Shown here in pieces: positions 1 to 8,900 of a stretch of 64,000 bases of DNA (the stretch's first letter is position 1; the number at the start of each line of letters is the position of its first letter). A program made the position numbers and the translations under genes. The DNA lies in NCBI RefSeq assembly GCF_001262605.1, contig NZ_LGTC01000001.1, positions 6,431,001 to 6,495,000 of the forward strand, written 5' to 3'. The notes under the pieces are model-generated. The model did not search any database. It had not been told where the DNA came from and saw nothing but the letters and a program-made list of their open reading frames with translations. This stretch comes from Pseudobacteroides cellulosolvens ATCC 35603 = DSM 2933. GTDB lineage: Bacteria; Bacillota; Clostridia; Acetivibrionales; DSM-2933.

Positions 1-453
1 TTGATCGGAAGCTGTATAAGACATATTAAAAGACGAAGACATAAGTATGATATCAGCAATATTGATTCTTTTATCCCCATTAATATCTCCAGCCCACATT
101 TCAATAGGATTTTTTGCTTTACCTATGGGCAGCTCTACATGACGGCTAAGGTATCCTTCTTTATGTATTGTAAATGGTGACAATCCATTTGTACTATTAG
201 GAGCGAAAAGAATACCCTTATCATTAATTGCATTCATGGCACCATCAATATAAAAGCCTTTAAGGACTTCATTATTTGCAAAATCAAAATCAGGTTTGAT
301 ACTAGCCTCGCATATTCCCGGCAAAAGAGTGGGGCGAACAGTTGGTATTGGTGTAGACTGTCCGTCAGCAGCAAAGGATAAAAAGCAGCTAAATGATATT
401 AAGCTGCACAAAATAATAACGGAAATTACATAACAAGCTGTTTTTTTGAACAT
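1..453 (-). CDS. Secreted dockerin-containing protein (partial, C-terminus outside window)
   Basis: An open frame runs leftward from an ATG at 451-453 to the window edge, about 151 residues. A ribosome site (GGAGGAGGTA) lies just upstream. The first 30 residues form a signal peptide (MFKK start, hydrophobic core, AFAAD-like cleavage region written here as SFAAD). A short TPIPT linker follows, then a small domain of unknown type. From about residue 122 the sequence GDINGDKRINIADIILM begins a type I dockerin: calcium-binding loop followed by an F-helix. The second dockerin repeat would lie outside the window. The dockerin implies attachment to a cohesin scaffold outside the cell. No catalytic domain is visible in the part seen. 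Confidence 0.75.
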   Translation of the reverse strand, partial: MFKKTACYVISVIILCSLISFSCFLSFAADGQSTPIPTVRPTLLPGICEASIKPDFDFANNEVLKGFYIDGAMNAINDKGILFAPNSTNGLSPFTIHKEGYLSRHVELPIGKAKNPIEMWAGDINGDKRINIADIILMSSSFNMSYTASDQ

Positions 454-485
454 AATTAATTACCTCCTCCTAAGATATATATTAA

Positions 486-510
486 AAATGTTAATAGGCT
501 TATCACTTTT
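486..510 (-). repeat. Half copy of a dispersed palindromic repeat
   Basis: Read on the minus strand this segment (AAAAGTGATAA...TATTA..CATTT) matches the left end of the ~90-bp repeats at 40790-40880 and 45978-46070. Only the terminal ~25 bp is recognisable. It lies upstream of the dockerin gene's ribosome site. Confidence 0.4.
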
Positions 511-608
511 AATAACTATTTAGTGTTCAAAGAGTAAAACATGATTAACGGTATAGTTTAATAATACACCAAAATACTGCTGATGTAAACGGTGTATTAC
601 ACATTTTT

Positions 609-1496
609 TTATATATTATAACTATTTTTATTTGAAGGAGTGAAATTATCAGGCTTTGGGCCAAGCTCACGATTTCCCAAATAGGATTTTATGGCACCCT
701 GAGGGCAGTTTTTCTTACAATCGCCACAGCGTATACACTCAAGCCCATTTGGCCTTTCATAGATGGTATGATCCACTGGACATATGCTTTTGCATTTTCC
801 GCAGCGAGTGCATTTAGATGGAGATACTTCCATTCTGTAAAAGCTGATTTTATTGAATATGGAATAAATGGCACCTAAAGGACATAAAACTCTACAGAAT
901 GGCCTTTTGGCCGCCATGGACAAAACAATAACTCCTATGAGTATTACCATTTTCCAGCCGAACAGAAGTCCAAGGGTTGACCTGATTCCTTCTTTAGCTA
1001 TAGCAAGAGGAATTCCGGCTTCCAAGGTACCAACCGGACAAATAAGCTTGCAGAAGTATGGAGAATCCAGTGCCAAATCAAAGCTTACATAGAGTGCTGG
1101 AAGTAAAATTACAGTTACAAATAGTATTACATACTTGAGCTTCTCAAACAGTTTGAGAATTCCAATTTTTTTGAAAGGAACTTTATAAAGAAGCTCCTGG
1201 AAAAACCCAAATGGGCAAATCCAACCGCAAACAGCTCTTCCAACGAGAGTTCCGATAAGAATCAATATCCCTGCAATATACATGGAAAATTTATATTTTA
1301 TATCAAGAGCTATAGCTTGCATTGATCCTATTGGGCATGAGCCTAGTGCTCCCGGGCATGAATAGCAGTTTAATCCGGGAAAGCAAAGCTTTTTAAGATT
1401 TCCATTATAAATTGTACCTTCTAAAAATCCTTTTATGTAAGAGTTACCTAATAAGAATGAGGTAATCTGAATGCAGTATCTTTTAATTTTAACCAA
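609..1496 (-). CDS. 4Fe-4S binding integral membrane protein (NapH/polyferredoxin-like)
   Basis: A 295-residue protein that probably moves electrons at the membrane. It has about five hydrophobic segments, two membrane-proximal cysteine clusters (CGWICPFGFFQE near residue 90 and CRVLCPLGAIY near 200), and a C-terminal pair of ferredoxin clusters (CTRCGKCKSICP and CIRCGDCKKNCP). That pattern is the NapH/NosR/YccM-type polyferredoxin fold. It starts at TTG and overlaps the stop of the small CXXC protein upstream (1489-1623), so the two are translationally coupled. The redox partner is unknown. A role in feeding electrons to an FMN-binding or reductase partner is inferred from the family only. 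Confidence 0.8.
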   Translation of the reverse strand: MVKIKRYCIQITSFLLGNSYIKGFLEGTIYNGNLKKLCFPGLNCYSCPGALGSCPIGSMQAIALDIKYKFSMYIAGILILIGTLVGRAVCGWICPFGFFQELLYKVPFKKIGILKLFEKLKYVILFVTVILLPALYVSFDLALDSPYFCKLICPVGTLEAGIPLAIAKEGIRSTLGLLFGWKMVILIGVIVLSMAAKRPFCRVLCPLGAIYSIFNKISFYRMEVSPSKCTRCGKCKSICPVDHTIYERPNGLECIRCGDCKKNCPQGAIKSYLGNRELGPKPDNFTPSNKNSYNI

Positions 1497-1623
1497 TTCC
1501 TATACACTCCAGACATATTAAAATGGCCTTGCGAAATACTTGCTTCATCTCGCCTGATGAGATGCCATAAGCAATAAATGTTATTGATATTATAAGAAGG
1601 CTTATTCTTATAAGCTTTTTCAT
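1489..1623 (-). CDS. Small CXXC membrane protein, CD1871A-like
   Basis: A 44-residue ORF too short for ordinary ORF calling. ATG at 1621-1623 is preceded by AGGAG at good spacing. The sequence has an N-terminal hydrophobic segment (LIRISLLIISITFIAYG), a GE pair, and ends ICLECIGIG with a CXXC motif. This layout matches the CD1871A family of CXXC proteins found next to 4Fe-4S membrane proteins in clostridia (family knowledge). The stop codon overlaps the TTG start of the downstream polyferredoxin-like gene, which supports a joint redox role. Confidence 0.75.
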   Translation of the reverse strand: MKKLIRISLLIISITFIAYGISSGEMKQVFRKAILICLECIGIG

Positions 1624-1752
1624 ATACAATCTCCTGCTTTATTGAAAGGATAATAATATTTTAGCTCAACTTTTTTATTTTGTCTGTATAAAAATTTTTG
1701 AAGCCATTAAGGTATATCAAATTTATGTTAATTAAGGCATAAATGAAAAATT

Positions 1753-1817
1753 ACTTCCGCTTTTGAGCGGGTGTTGATGAGTTAAGTCAACACATGAGCC
1801 AAATTTATAGCGGAAGT
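1753..1817. repeat. Nested inverted repeat between divergent genes
   Basis: Outer arms acttccgct (1753-1761) and agcggaagt (1809-1817) enclose inner arms gtgttga (1771-1777) and tcaacac (1787-1793). Both flanking genes point away from it, so it does not act as a terminator for either. It could be an operator, a small RNA or a decayed mobile palindrome. Confidence 0.5.
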
Positions 1818-1905
1818 ATTTTTTGATCATGACTAAAGTAATTTGTTGTAAATTGTCATATTATGTTGTAAAATTATATTGTATATATTTTTATGGAGGG
1901 TTAAA

Positions 1906-2382
1906 ATGAGCGATTTTAACACAAACTTTGAGCCAGATTCATCAGATGGCTTCACCACAGGCATCAACATGGTACCGGAAGTAAGAAGCAATATTTTTCT
2001 AGGCTTCATAGGAGGCCTTGCTTCTTCAATTATTGGAGCAGGATTATGGGCAGGGATAACTATTTTAACAGGTTATCAGATTGGTTTTATGGCAATAGGA
2101 GTAGGCTTTTTAGTTGGAATGTGTATAAGAGTTCTGGGTAAAGGCAACACACTTGCTTATGGAGTAATGGGTGCGGTTTTTGCTTTACTTGGCTGTATGC
2201 TTGGGAATATTCTATCGATGTATGGAGTATATGCCAAAGAGCTACATGTTACAATAGGTGAGGCATACAATCAATTGATAGGCCCTATTGATATTCTTAA
2301 AGAGACATTTCAGGTAATGGATTTATTATTTTACGGATTGGCTGTATATGAAGGTTTCAAATTTTCTATTTTCAATAGATAA
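1906..2382 (+). CDS. Hypothetical membrane protein
   Basis: A 158-residue protein of unknown function. The ATG at 1906 is chosen over an upstream in-frame ATG because a GGAGGG ribosome site lies 6-7 bases before it. After a polar N-terminus (SDFNTNFEPDSSDGF) there are three hydrophobic segments: about residues 30-50, 55-75 and 80-105. The last ~50 residues are soluble-looking (ELHVTIGEAYNQLIGPIDILKETF). It stands alone before a strong terminator. I do not recognise a catalytic motif. Confidence 0.65.
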   Translation: MSDFNTNFEPDSSDGFTTGINMVPEVRSNIFLGFIGGLASSIIGAGLWAGITILTGYQIGFMAIGVGFLVGMCIRVLGKGNTLAYGVMGAVFALLGCMLGNILSMYGVYAKELHVTIGEAYNQLIGPIDILKETFQVMDLLFYGLAVYEGFKFSIFNR

Positions 2383-2417
2383 GCAAAACTGATTTTGTTA
2401 ATGTTAAGGAAATTTCT

Positions 2418-2471
2418 AAGGGATGATATATTATTAAAAGATCAATAACTTTTAATAATATATCATCCCTT
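2418..2471. terminator. Bidirectional Rho-independent terminator
   Basis: A perfect 23-bp stem (2418-2440 with 2449-2471) encloses an 8-base loop and is flanked by A and T runs. It sits between the convergent genes ending at 2382 and 2479 and can serve both. Confidence 0.9.
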
Positions 2472-2478
2472 TTATACT

Positions 2479-3636
2479 TCACGGGTCGAGGAGTATTTTT
2501 TCCATATACCTTTCATTTATCTCGGTGGGAAGTCCTTCCTGGTGCCAGTGCTTTTTACAGCCGCAGTAGTCAAGCAATACGCACTGGGCAGCTATACCTA
2601 CTTCTTTGAGCATCAATCCGCCTGATACCAGATTTAAAACGCATGCGATTCCGATTATTCCTACATCTTCCTTTATGGTAGAGTCTTTTTTCCAGCTTGA
2701 GTAAAGTGATGATTCGTGAGGAATTATCAATACTTGAAAGCCAAGTTTATGGCCTAAAGTTTTTAACTTGTTTACGCTGCAATCCTTCATACAACCTATG
2801 CAGCTAAGACCGCTTCCATATGGCTTTGCCTGACATTTGTCCCTTGAGATACACATGCATGCCGGAACTACTGCGAGCTTTTTATCGGTATGCTGAAATG
2901 CTTTTTTAAAAGCTCTATTCATTATTTCTGCCCCAACCATATTAAGGTGGTACTCGACCCTTCGCCTGCCGCAGAAGATCACATCTTCATTCCAATAGCG
3001 TGAAGGGCGTATTTCGTTTAGATACCTGTCCACATTCGGTGTATATTTTCCCAAAAACTCATCACTCTTATCTTCAAACCAGTCAGCAAAAGCTATAGAA
3101 GAAGCAAGTATATTGACAGCATCTTCCTTAGGTTTAATTTCAATATATTTGTGCCACTTGGTAAGTCTTGCTACTTCATATTTGAATTCCCCGGTGGCTT
3201 CAAGCCAATTGAGCAATATTTCAAGGTGTTTGACTGCAGGAGATAGGGTAAACATGTTATCATAAAGATCAGGCGAAAGAAATATGGTAGATAAAAAACC
3301 CCGAACGGCATCAATGCTTGGCTTTAACAAGCCGCCCTTCTGCCTAAGGCTTACAAGAGTTGACAGGATATGCTGAGGACCTTTTTCCAGCTCCAGGGCA
3401 TCGCCGCTGTACACCTTCCACAGCACGCCAAGAATCAGCAGCTCAAAGAAATATTCTTCCTTTGAAGTATTATCATGCGGGCTTATAGCCTTTATATATG
3501 ATGAATATTCATCTGTATAAGCCCCTAAGAATTCCTGGGCTTTACCCAAGACCTCATTGGTAAAGAGGGCAATATCAAAATAATAATCATCAGAATTGTT
3601 TTTATTATCTCTTAAAGAATATGTTATTGTATACAT
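2479..3636 (-). CDS. DUF116 domain protein
   Basis: A 385-residue cytoplasmic protein. The ATG at 3634-3636 is preferred over an upstream TTG because GGGGAG is placed to serve it. The C-terminal third is cysteine-rich: CMCISRDKCQ, then LSCIGCMKDC, then an IGIACVLNLVSGG segment and LDYCGCKKHW. This arrangement matches the DUF116 family, where the cysteines probably bind metal or an iron-sulphur cluster. The N-terminal 200 residues are helical and not recognised. The downstream partner on this strand is separated by a terminator, so it is probably the last gene after the chemotaxis gene, or a single-gene unit. Confidence 0.7.
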   Translation of the reverse strand: MYTITYSLRDNKNNSDDYYFDIALFTNEVLGKAQEFLGAYTDEYSSYIKAISPHDNTSKEEYFFELLILGVLWKVYSGDALELEKGPQHILSTLVSLRQKGGLLKPSIDAVRGFLSTIFLSPDLYDNMFTLSPAVKHLEILLNWLEATGEFKYEVARLTKWHKYIEIKPKEDAVNILASSIAFADWFEDKSDEFLGKYTPNVDRYLNEIRPSRYWNEDVIFCGRRRVEYHLNMVGAEIMNRAFKKAFQHTDKKLAVVPACMCISRDKCQAKPYGSGLSCIGCMKDCSVNKLKTLGHKLGFQVLIIPHESSLYSSWKKDSTIKEDVGIIGIACVLNLVSGGLMLKEVGIAAQCVLLDYCGCKKHWHQEGLPTEINERYMEKILLDP

Positions 3637-3702
3637 TCTTGTACTCCCCAAAATTATATATGTATTTTTTGAAATGCCCTTTTATCATATCATTAAAAAG
3701 TA

Positions 3703-5199
3703 TCAGCTGCCAATATACTTCTCCATTTGTTTGGAGGTTGTAATTAGCTCAGTAACCAAGCTTTTGGCCAGATTTGCATTTTCCATGTTGTGATCAACCG
3801 TACTGTTGACTTGGTTTGCATTAGAGGATGCTAACTGGCTTAGGTTGGAAGCTTCCTGTATACAATCAACAATTTTGTTGTTAGCATTTAAAATGTGATC
3901 GATTCTTTCATTTACTAAAAGAACGTTATTATTGACTTCTGTTATTTTGGATAAAGTGGAATTAAATAATTCCTGTGTTTTGTAAATAAGATTGTTCTGC
4001 TTTTGGTTGGCGTCTATAAGTTCTGAAATTGCAATGACTGAAGTATCTGTCATATTATTAAGTTCAATAATAATCTTGTTTATACTGCTTGCAGATTCAG
4101 CACTTTGGGTTGCCAGTTTTCTGACTTCCTCTGCAACCACGGCAAATCCCTTACCCGATTCACCGGCACGGGCACTTTCTATGGCGGCATTTAACGAAAG
4201 CATGTTTGTCTGTTCGGATATGCTTTTTATGATATCAGTTATATTAAGGATTTCAGTGGCCTTTGTTTTCAATTCGTTTATGATGTTGTTCATATTTGAG
4301 TTATTTTCATTAACAACTTTAGACATGTTGCTTAGATCATTGACAATGTTCATACCTTCTTTAATGGCACAGGATGTGTCTTTTGACAGAATGCTTGTTT
4401 TTGAAGAAACTTCAGAGCTCTCTTCAATTATTTTATGTATATCATGAGTTAGACTGGACTGAACCTTAAAGCTCTCCGCAGTTTCAGCAGTACTTTTTGC
4501 AATTTCAGTAACCGAATTATAAACATCCTGAGTGGAACTGTTAAAATCATCCATTATGTTATATACTTTTTTAGAGTTGGTATCAAGTACAGCTGCAATT
4601 TTTAGAACATCATCTAAAATTTCCTTCTGTCTTTTCTTTTCCCCTTCAATTGAAGAGATCTTTTCGTTATTAAACCTAATGGCAAGTATGGATGATAGAG
4701 TAAGAGAAATGCAGTACATTATTACTACGCATAGCTGAATTGTATAATCGGTAGATAAGCTTTGATTAATCAATTTTAAAATTAGAATATTTTTCAACAT
4801 ACTTATTAAATTTAGAGTAATAGAGATTGAACTAGCCCAAATGATCAGTTTGAAATCAAAGTATAGAAAATACATAAGCAATATAGGAAAAAGATATGTA
4901 AAAACAGCGAACCTGTCAGAGGTCATGAGTGAAAAGCCATAGATAATAAAATAAGCACTTAATGTTAAATATTTTATTTTTATGCTGGAGCTGTTTCTAA
5001 AATACACTATAGTTGCAAGTGAAAAGGTAACAATTATAAGTGATAGCATGGTGCCAACATAAGCTAGACTTCTATTTCCTTTTAAAAACTCCATTATATA
5101 CCCGACTATAAGAATTAAGTTTATGACCCAGTTTATAATTAATACTATTCTATTAGTTCTTTTAAGAGAATTGCTGCTAATATTATGTAAGTTATCCAT
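3703..5199 (-). CDS. Methyl-accepting chemotaxis protein with multi-span N-terminal domain
   Basis: 498 residues. The first ~180 residues hold about six membrane spans with little extracellular sequence, unlike the usual two-span receptor with a Cache domain, so it may sense something in or near the membrane. The C-terminal ~300 residues are the cytoplasmic signalling coil with the highly conserved hairpin tip (LSLNAAIESARAGESGKGF followed by AVVAEEVRKLA), which binds CheA and CheW. The start has AAGGAG upstream. A GCCGATAA box 38-45 bases before the start resembles the -10 of the flagellar sigma factor (SigD/FliA), which commonly controls chemotaxis genes. Confidence 0.9.
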   Translation of the reverse strand: MDNLHNISSNSLKRTNRIVLIINWVINLILIVGYIMEFLKGNRSLAYVGTMLSLIIVTFSLATIVYFRNSSSIKIKYLTLSAYFIIYGFSLMTSDRFAVFTYLFPILLMYFLYFDFKLIIWASSISITLNLISMLKNILILKLINQSLSTDYTIQLCVVIMYCISLTLSSILAIRFNNEKISSIEGEKKRQKEILDDVLKIAAVLDTNSKKVYNIMDDFNSSTQDVYNSVTEIAKSTAETAESFKVQSSLTHDIHKIIEESSEVSSKTSILSKDTSCAIKEGMNIVNDLSNMSKVVNENNSNMNNIINELKTKATEILNITDIIKSISEQTNMLSLNAAIESARAGESGKGFAVVAEEVRKLATQSAESASSINKIIIELNNMTDTSVIAISELIDANQKQNNLIYKTQELFNSTLSKITEVNNNVLLVNERIDHILNANNKIVDCIQEASNLSQLASSNANQVNSTVDHNMENANLAKSLVTELITTSKQMEKYIGS

Positions 5200-5236
5200 A
5201 TACCGAACTCCTTATCGAAAGATTTTATCATATAAG

Positions 5237-5263
5237 TTATCGGCATTTAACCGAAAAATGTAA
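5237..5263 (-). promoter_or_regulatory. Possible SigD (sigma-28) promoter of the chemotaxis gene
   Basis: On the minus strand GCCGATAA (5244-5237) matches the SigD -10 consensus GCCGATAT at seven of eight bases. Fifteen bases upstream is TTAC (5263-5260), a poor match to the TAAA -35. The position relative to the gene start and the gene's function make the -10 call plausible. Confidence 0.4.
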
Positions 5264-5598
5264 GTGATTGGGGAAAAATTTTTGTTTTTTTGGATGGTCT
5301 AAATCATTAATATGAAGTCCAAACGGTGTTTGCTTTGTGGTTACGGAATATTGACAATGGGTTAACGAAATGATATGATTGGTACGTAACCTGATGGTGA
5401 CAAAGAGAGAAGCATGAAAGGTGTCAATATAGGTTGTAAAGTTGATTTTAAGTATTGCACTATCAATTTTTTTAGATGGAAAAGACATATTGATTACTGC
5501 AGTGATCAATGTATTGTCTATAAATCTTTATGTTTTAATTTGACATTTTACCAAATGGTTGCAAAAAATATTATAACTCTATGATTATATTTAAATAT

Positions 5599-5628
5599 TT
5601 GACAATAAAGACCAAAATATGATATTCT
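5599..5628 (+). promoter_or_regulatory. Candidate SigA promoter in the leader of the giant RHS gene
   Basis: TTGACA (5599-5604) and TATTCT (5623-5628) are 18 bases apart, about 300 bases before the RHS gene start. The rest of the gene-free stretch 5200-5920 is AT-rich. I found no riboswitch core or stable terminator in it. If this promoter is used, the transcript has a ~290-base 5' leader. Confidence 0.4.
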
Positions 5629-5926
5629 TTGCTGGTGATTTCTATGGGATTTAGATAAATTTTTATAATATAAATAAAAGTAGTAAAATTAGTAAAAGTA
5701 GTACTAATTACTTGATTAAGGGAGAGAAATGATTTTACTTTGTCAGCGTAGATCCAATATAACTAGAGTATTTCTGTGCCTTTCATGTTTACATAAACAA
5801 TAAATAATCCTAGTTTAAAAGCCTGATTTAATATTTATTATTTATTTAGCATTGGAGGTGGTTGATTCACAAACTAGTATAGGTAATATTACTGCAAATT
5901 GATTTTTAATTTTAGGGGGATTGCTA

Positions 5927-8900
5927 ATGAAGAGATTAGTTAAAAGAATTATTGCAACTGCACTAATTACAACATTTATAGCCGGAGCAGTTAATTTTCC
6001 GGTAAGTGCAGAAGAACTTTTTGGTTTTGGCAAAGAAAAAAAACAAGATATGATAAACCAGGGAATCAAGGATTGTGCTGATGGTAAAGATTTGAAGGAT
6101 GTTAATGGTTTAAAAGCTATATGCAATACTGAACCCGAAAAGCTTGAACCTCACCCGGAACCTGTATTTGATGAAAGTGAAGGATTTGGTAAGCCTACAG
6201 GCTTTTTGAATCGAAAAGAAAAAAATGAGATTATTGTGAAATATAAAGATTTAAATGATGCGGATTATAATAAGAATGAAATTATAGATAAAATAGAGAT
6301 AGTTAAAGATGAAAGTGAAGACAAAATTAAGGATAAAACTAAAGATAAAATTAAAGATAAAATTAAAGATAAACTAAAGCTGTCGAAACTTAATACCAAG
6401 AAAAAAATTAAAGATATAGAAGTTTTAGAGATAGGTGAAAATGATGATTCTGAAAAGCTGATAAAGGAACTTCGCAATGATTCCAATGTGGAATATGCCC
6501 AGTTGAACTATAAGCTTTATACAAATAGCATTCAAACAGATAAAAAGTTTGGTAGCCAATGGGAGTTAAATAATACTGCACAGGTTGTGGAAGGACAAAA
6601 AGGAATAGCAGGAGTAGATATAAATGTAATTCCAGCCTGGGATATTACAAAAGGATCCAATGAGGTAACTGTTGGTATACTTGATACAGGAATAGATATA
6701 AATAATAAAGAGATAAAAGATGCCATATATATTAATCAGAATGAAATAGCTGGAAATGGTATTGACGATGATCAAAATGGTTATGTTGATGATGTAAATG
6801 GTTATGATTTTGTAAATAAGGATGGTAGTGTATACGATTCAGAATCTATTGATATACATGGGACTTTTATTGCAGGGCAAATAGCAGCAAAGTCAAATAA
6901 TATTGGAATAGCTGGTGTTGCAGACGTTAAGCTGATGCCGCTTAAATTTATAAATAGTGATGGAGGCTATACCAGTGATGCAATTGAAGCAATACAGTAT
7001 GCTAAGAATATGGGCGTTGAAATAATAAATTGTAGTTGGGGCTCAACTTTTTATAATGAGGCTTTAAAAAATGAGATGGAAACCAGCGGCATTTTATTTG
7101 TAGCATCAGCGGGTAATGATAGGTTTGATGTTTCACAAACTCAGGTCTACCCTGCCTGTTTTGATATTGATAATGTAATATCTGTCACATCTATAGACAA
7201 TCGAGGGAATATTGCCAGATTTTCTAATTATGGACAAGAAGTTGATGTTGCGGCACCTGGGGTAAACATTACTGGGATAGCACCGGAAAATAGCTTTATT
7301 ACAATGAATGGAACCTCATTTTCAGCAGCACTTGTAACTGGAATAGCAGCACTTATTAAGAGTAAATACAAAGATATTACGAACAATGAGATAATATCCA
7401 GAATTAAAAATAATGTTGTTACTTCAACAAATCTACAGGGTAAAGTATCGTCAGGCGGTAGAGTTGATGCATATGCAGCGTTGACAGGAAATAAACCTTC
7501 TCCTGATAATAATGACAACATAAGGAATGACCCGGCTCAAAGTACTGCAGATGTTGATAATCTCAATAAAGCCATGGCTTTAGATATAAAGCTTTTGGAG
7601 CAAATTCATTATGGTGAAAATGGAGTTAATCCTGCATCTGGAAATTTTTCAAGGACTTTCACAGATATGAGCCTCGATGTACCTGGATTTAAAATTAATA
7701 TAAGCAGAACATATAATTCAAAGTCCGATGATATAGGTAAATTTGGTAGGGGTTGGACATTTGGCTTTGATGGCAGTGCTCTTGAAAAAACAAGTAATAA
7801 TATAAAAGAGATAGCAATTACACTACCTAATGGTGCAGTACAGACATTTACGGACTATGGTGATGGGGCTAATTTTAGAGCAAATGATTCAAGAAGTAAG
7901 CTTGAAAAGATAAATGGAAAATATGTTTTGACAACAAAGGATCAATACAAGTATTCTTTTAATACCGTAGATTCAACAAGCAAAATTGGGTACTTAAGCG
8001 AAATGAAGGATAAAAATGGCAATAAAATAACAATATCTGTTGACAGTAATGGGAAAATTACTCGAATAATTGATGAGGCAACAGGGAGATATTTTGAAGT
8101 AGTTAATGGAACTTATACTATAGGTACAAAAAGCTATAACTTTATAACTGATATAATCCAGAAAACTTCTGCTGGAAGTGAGATTAGAAGAGTTAGTTAT
8201 AGATATAACGGTTACAAAATCTTGGATAGGGTTACATATCCAGGAGGCGACTATGATGGATATGGATATGTTTCTGTAGGAGGACAATATTATCTAAATC
8301 AGATAATAGATCAATGTAATGCTATAGAAACTATTATATATTATCCAGATACAGATGTTAATAAATACAAGGTTAATAAAATAAAGGATAAGTTTAACAA
8401 TACATATACGTATACATATTATAATTCAGAAAAAAGGACGACAATAGTAGATTCAAACACGCCTGCAAGAACTACAGAAAAATATTATGACGACTTCTAC
8501 AATGTTACCAAGTCAAAAGATCCTGAAGGAAATATAACAAAAGTAGAATATCTTGATGACAAATGGTCCTATACAGGTGAAATGGGATATAGAGGTAGTG
8601 ACGTAGGTGTTGTAACAGTAAAAGGGAAAATCTATGCTATAGGAAGATACACATGGCTTCACAGATCTACAGGAGTAGTTGAAGAATATGACCCCATAAA
8701 AAATGTTTGGAATAAGAAAGCTGACATGATTGTTCCTCGCTCAAATGTAGCTGTAGCTGTGATAAATGATAAAATATATGCCATTGGAGGAGAAAACGAT
8801 GCTAAAGGTCCGGTTAATACTGTTGAAGAGTATGACCCGGCAACAAATAAGTGGACATATAAGGGTGGATTAAAAAAAGATACTAGTAATAACTGGGTTG

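Noticed and set aside
5237..5509. 90-residue minus-strand ORF upstream of the chemotaxis gene
   Set aside because: No ribosome site or recognisable sequence, and it covers the likely SigD promoter.
5200..5926. Cyclic di-GMP or other riboswitch in the RHS gene leader
   Set aside because: No recognisable aptamer core or expression-platform terminator was seen; only a candidate promoter.
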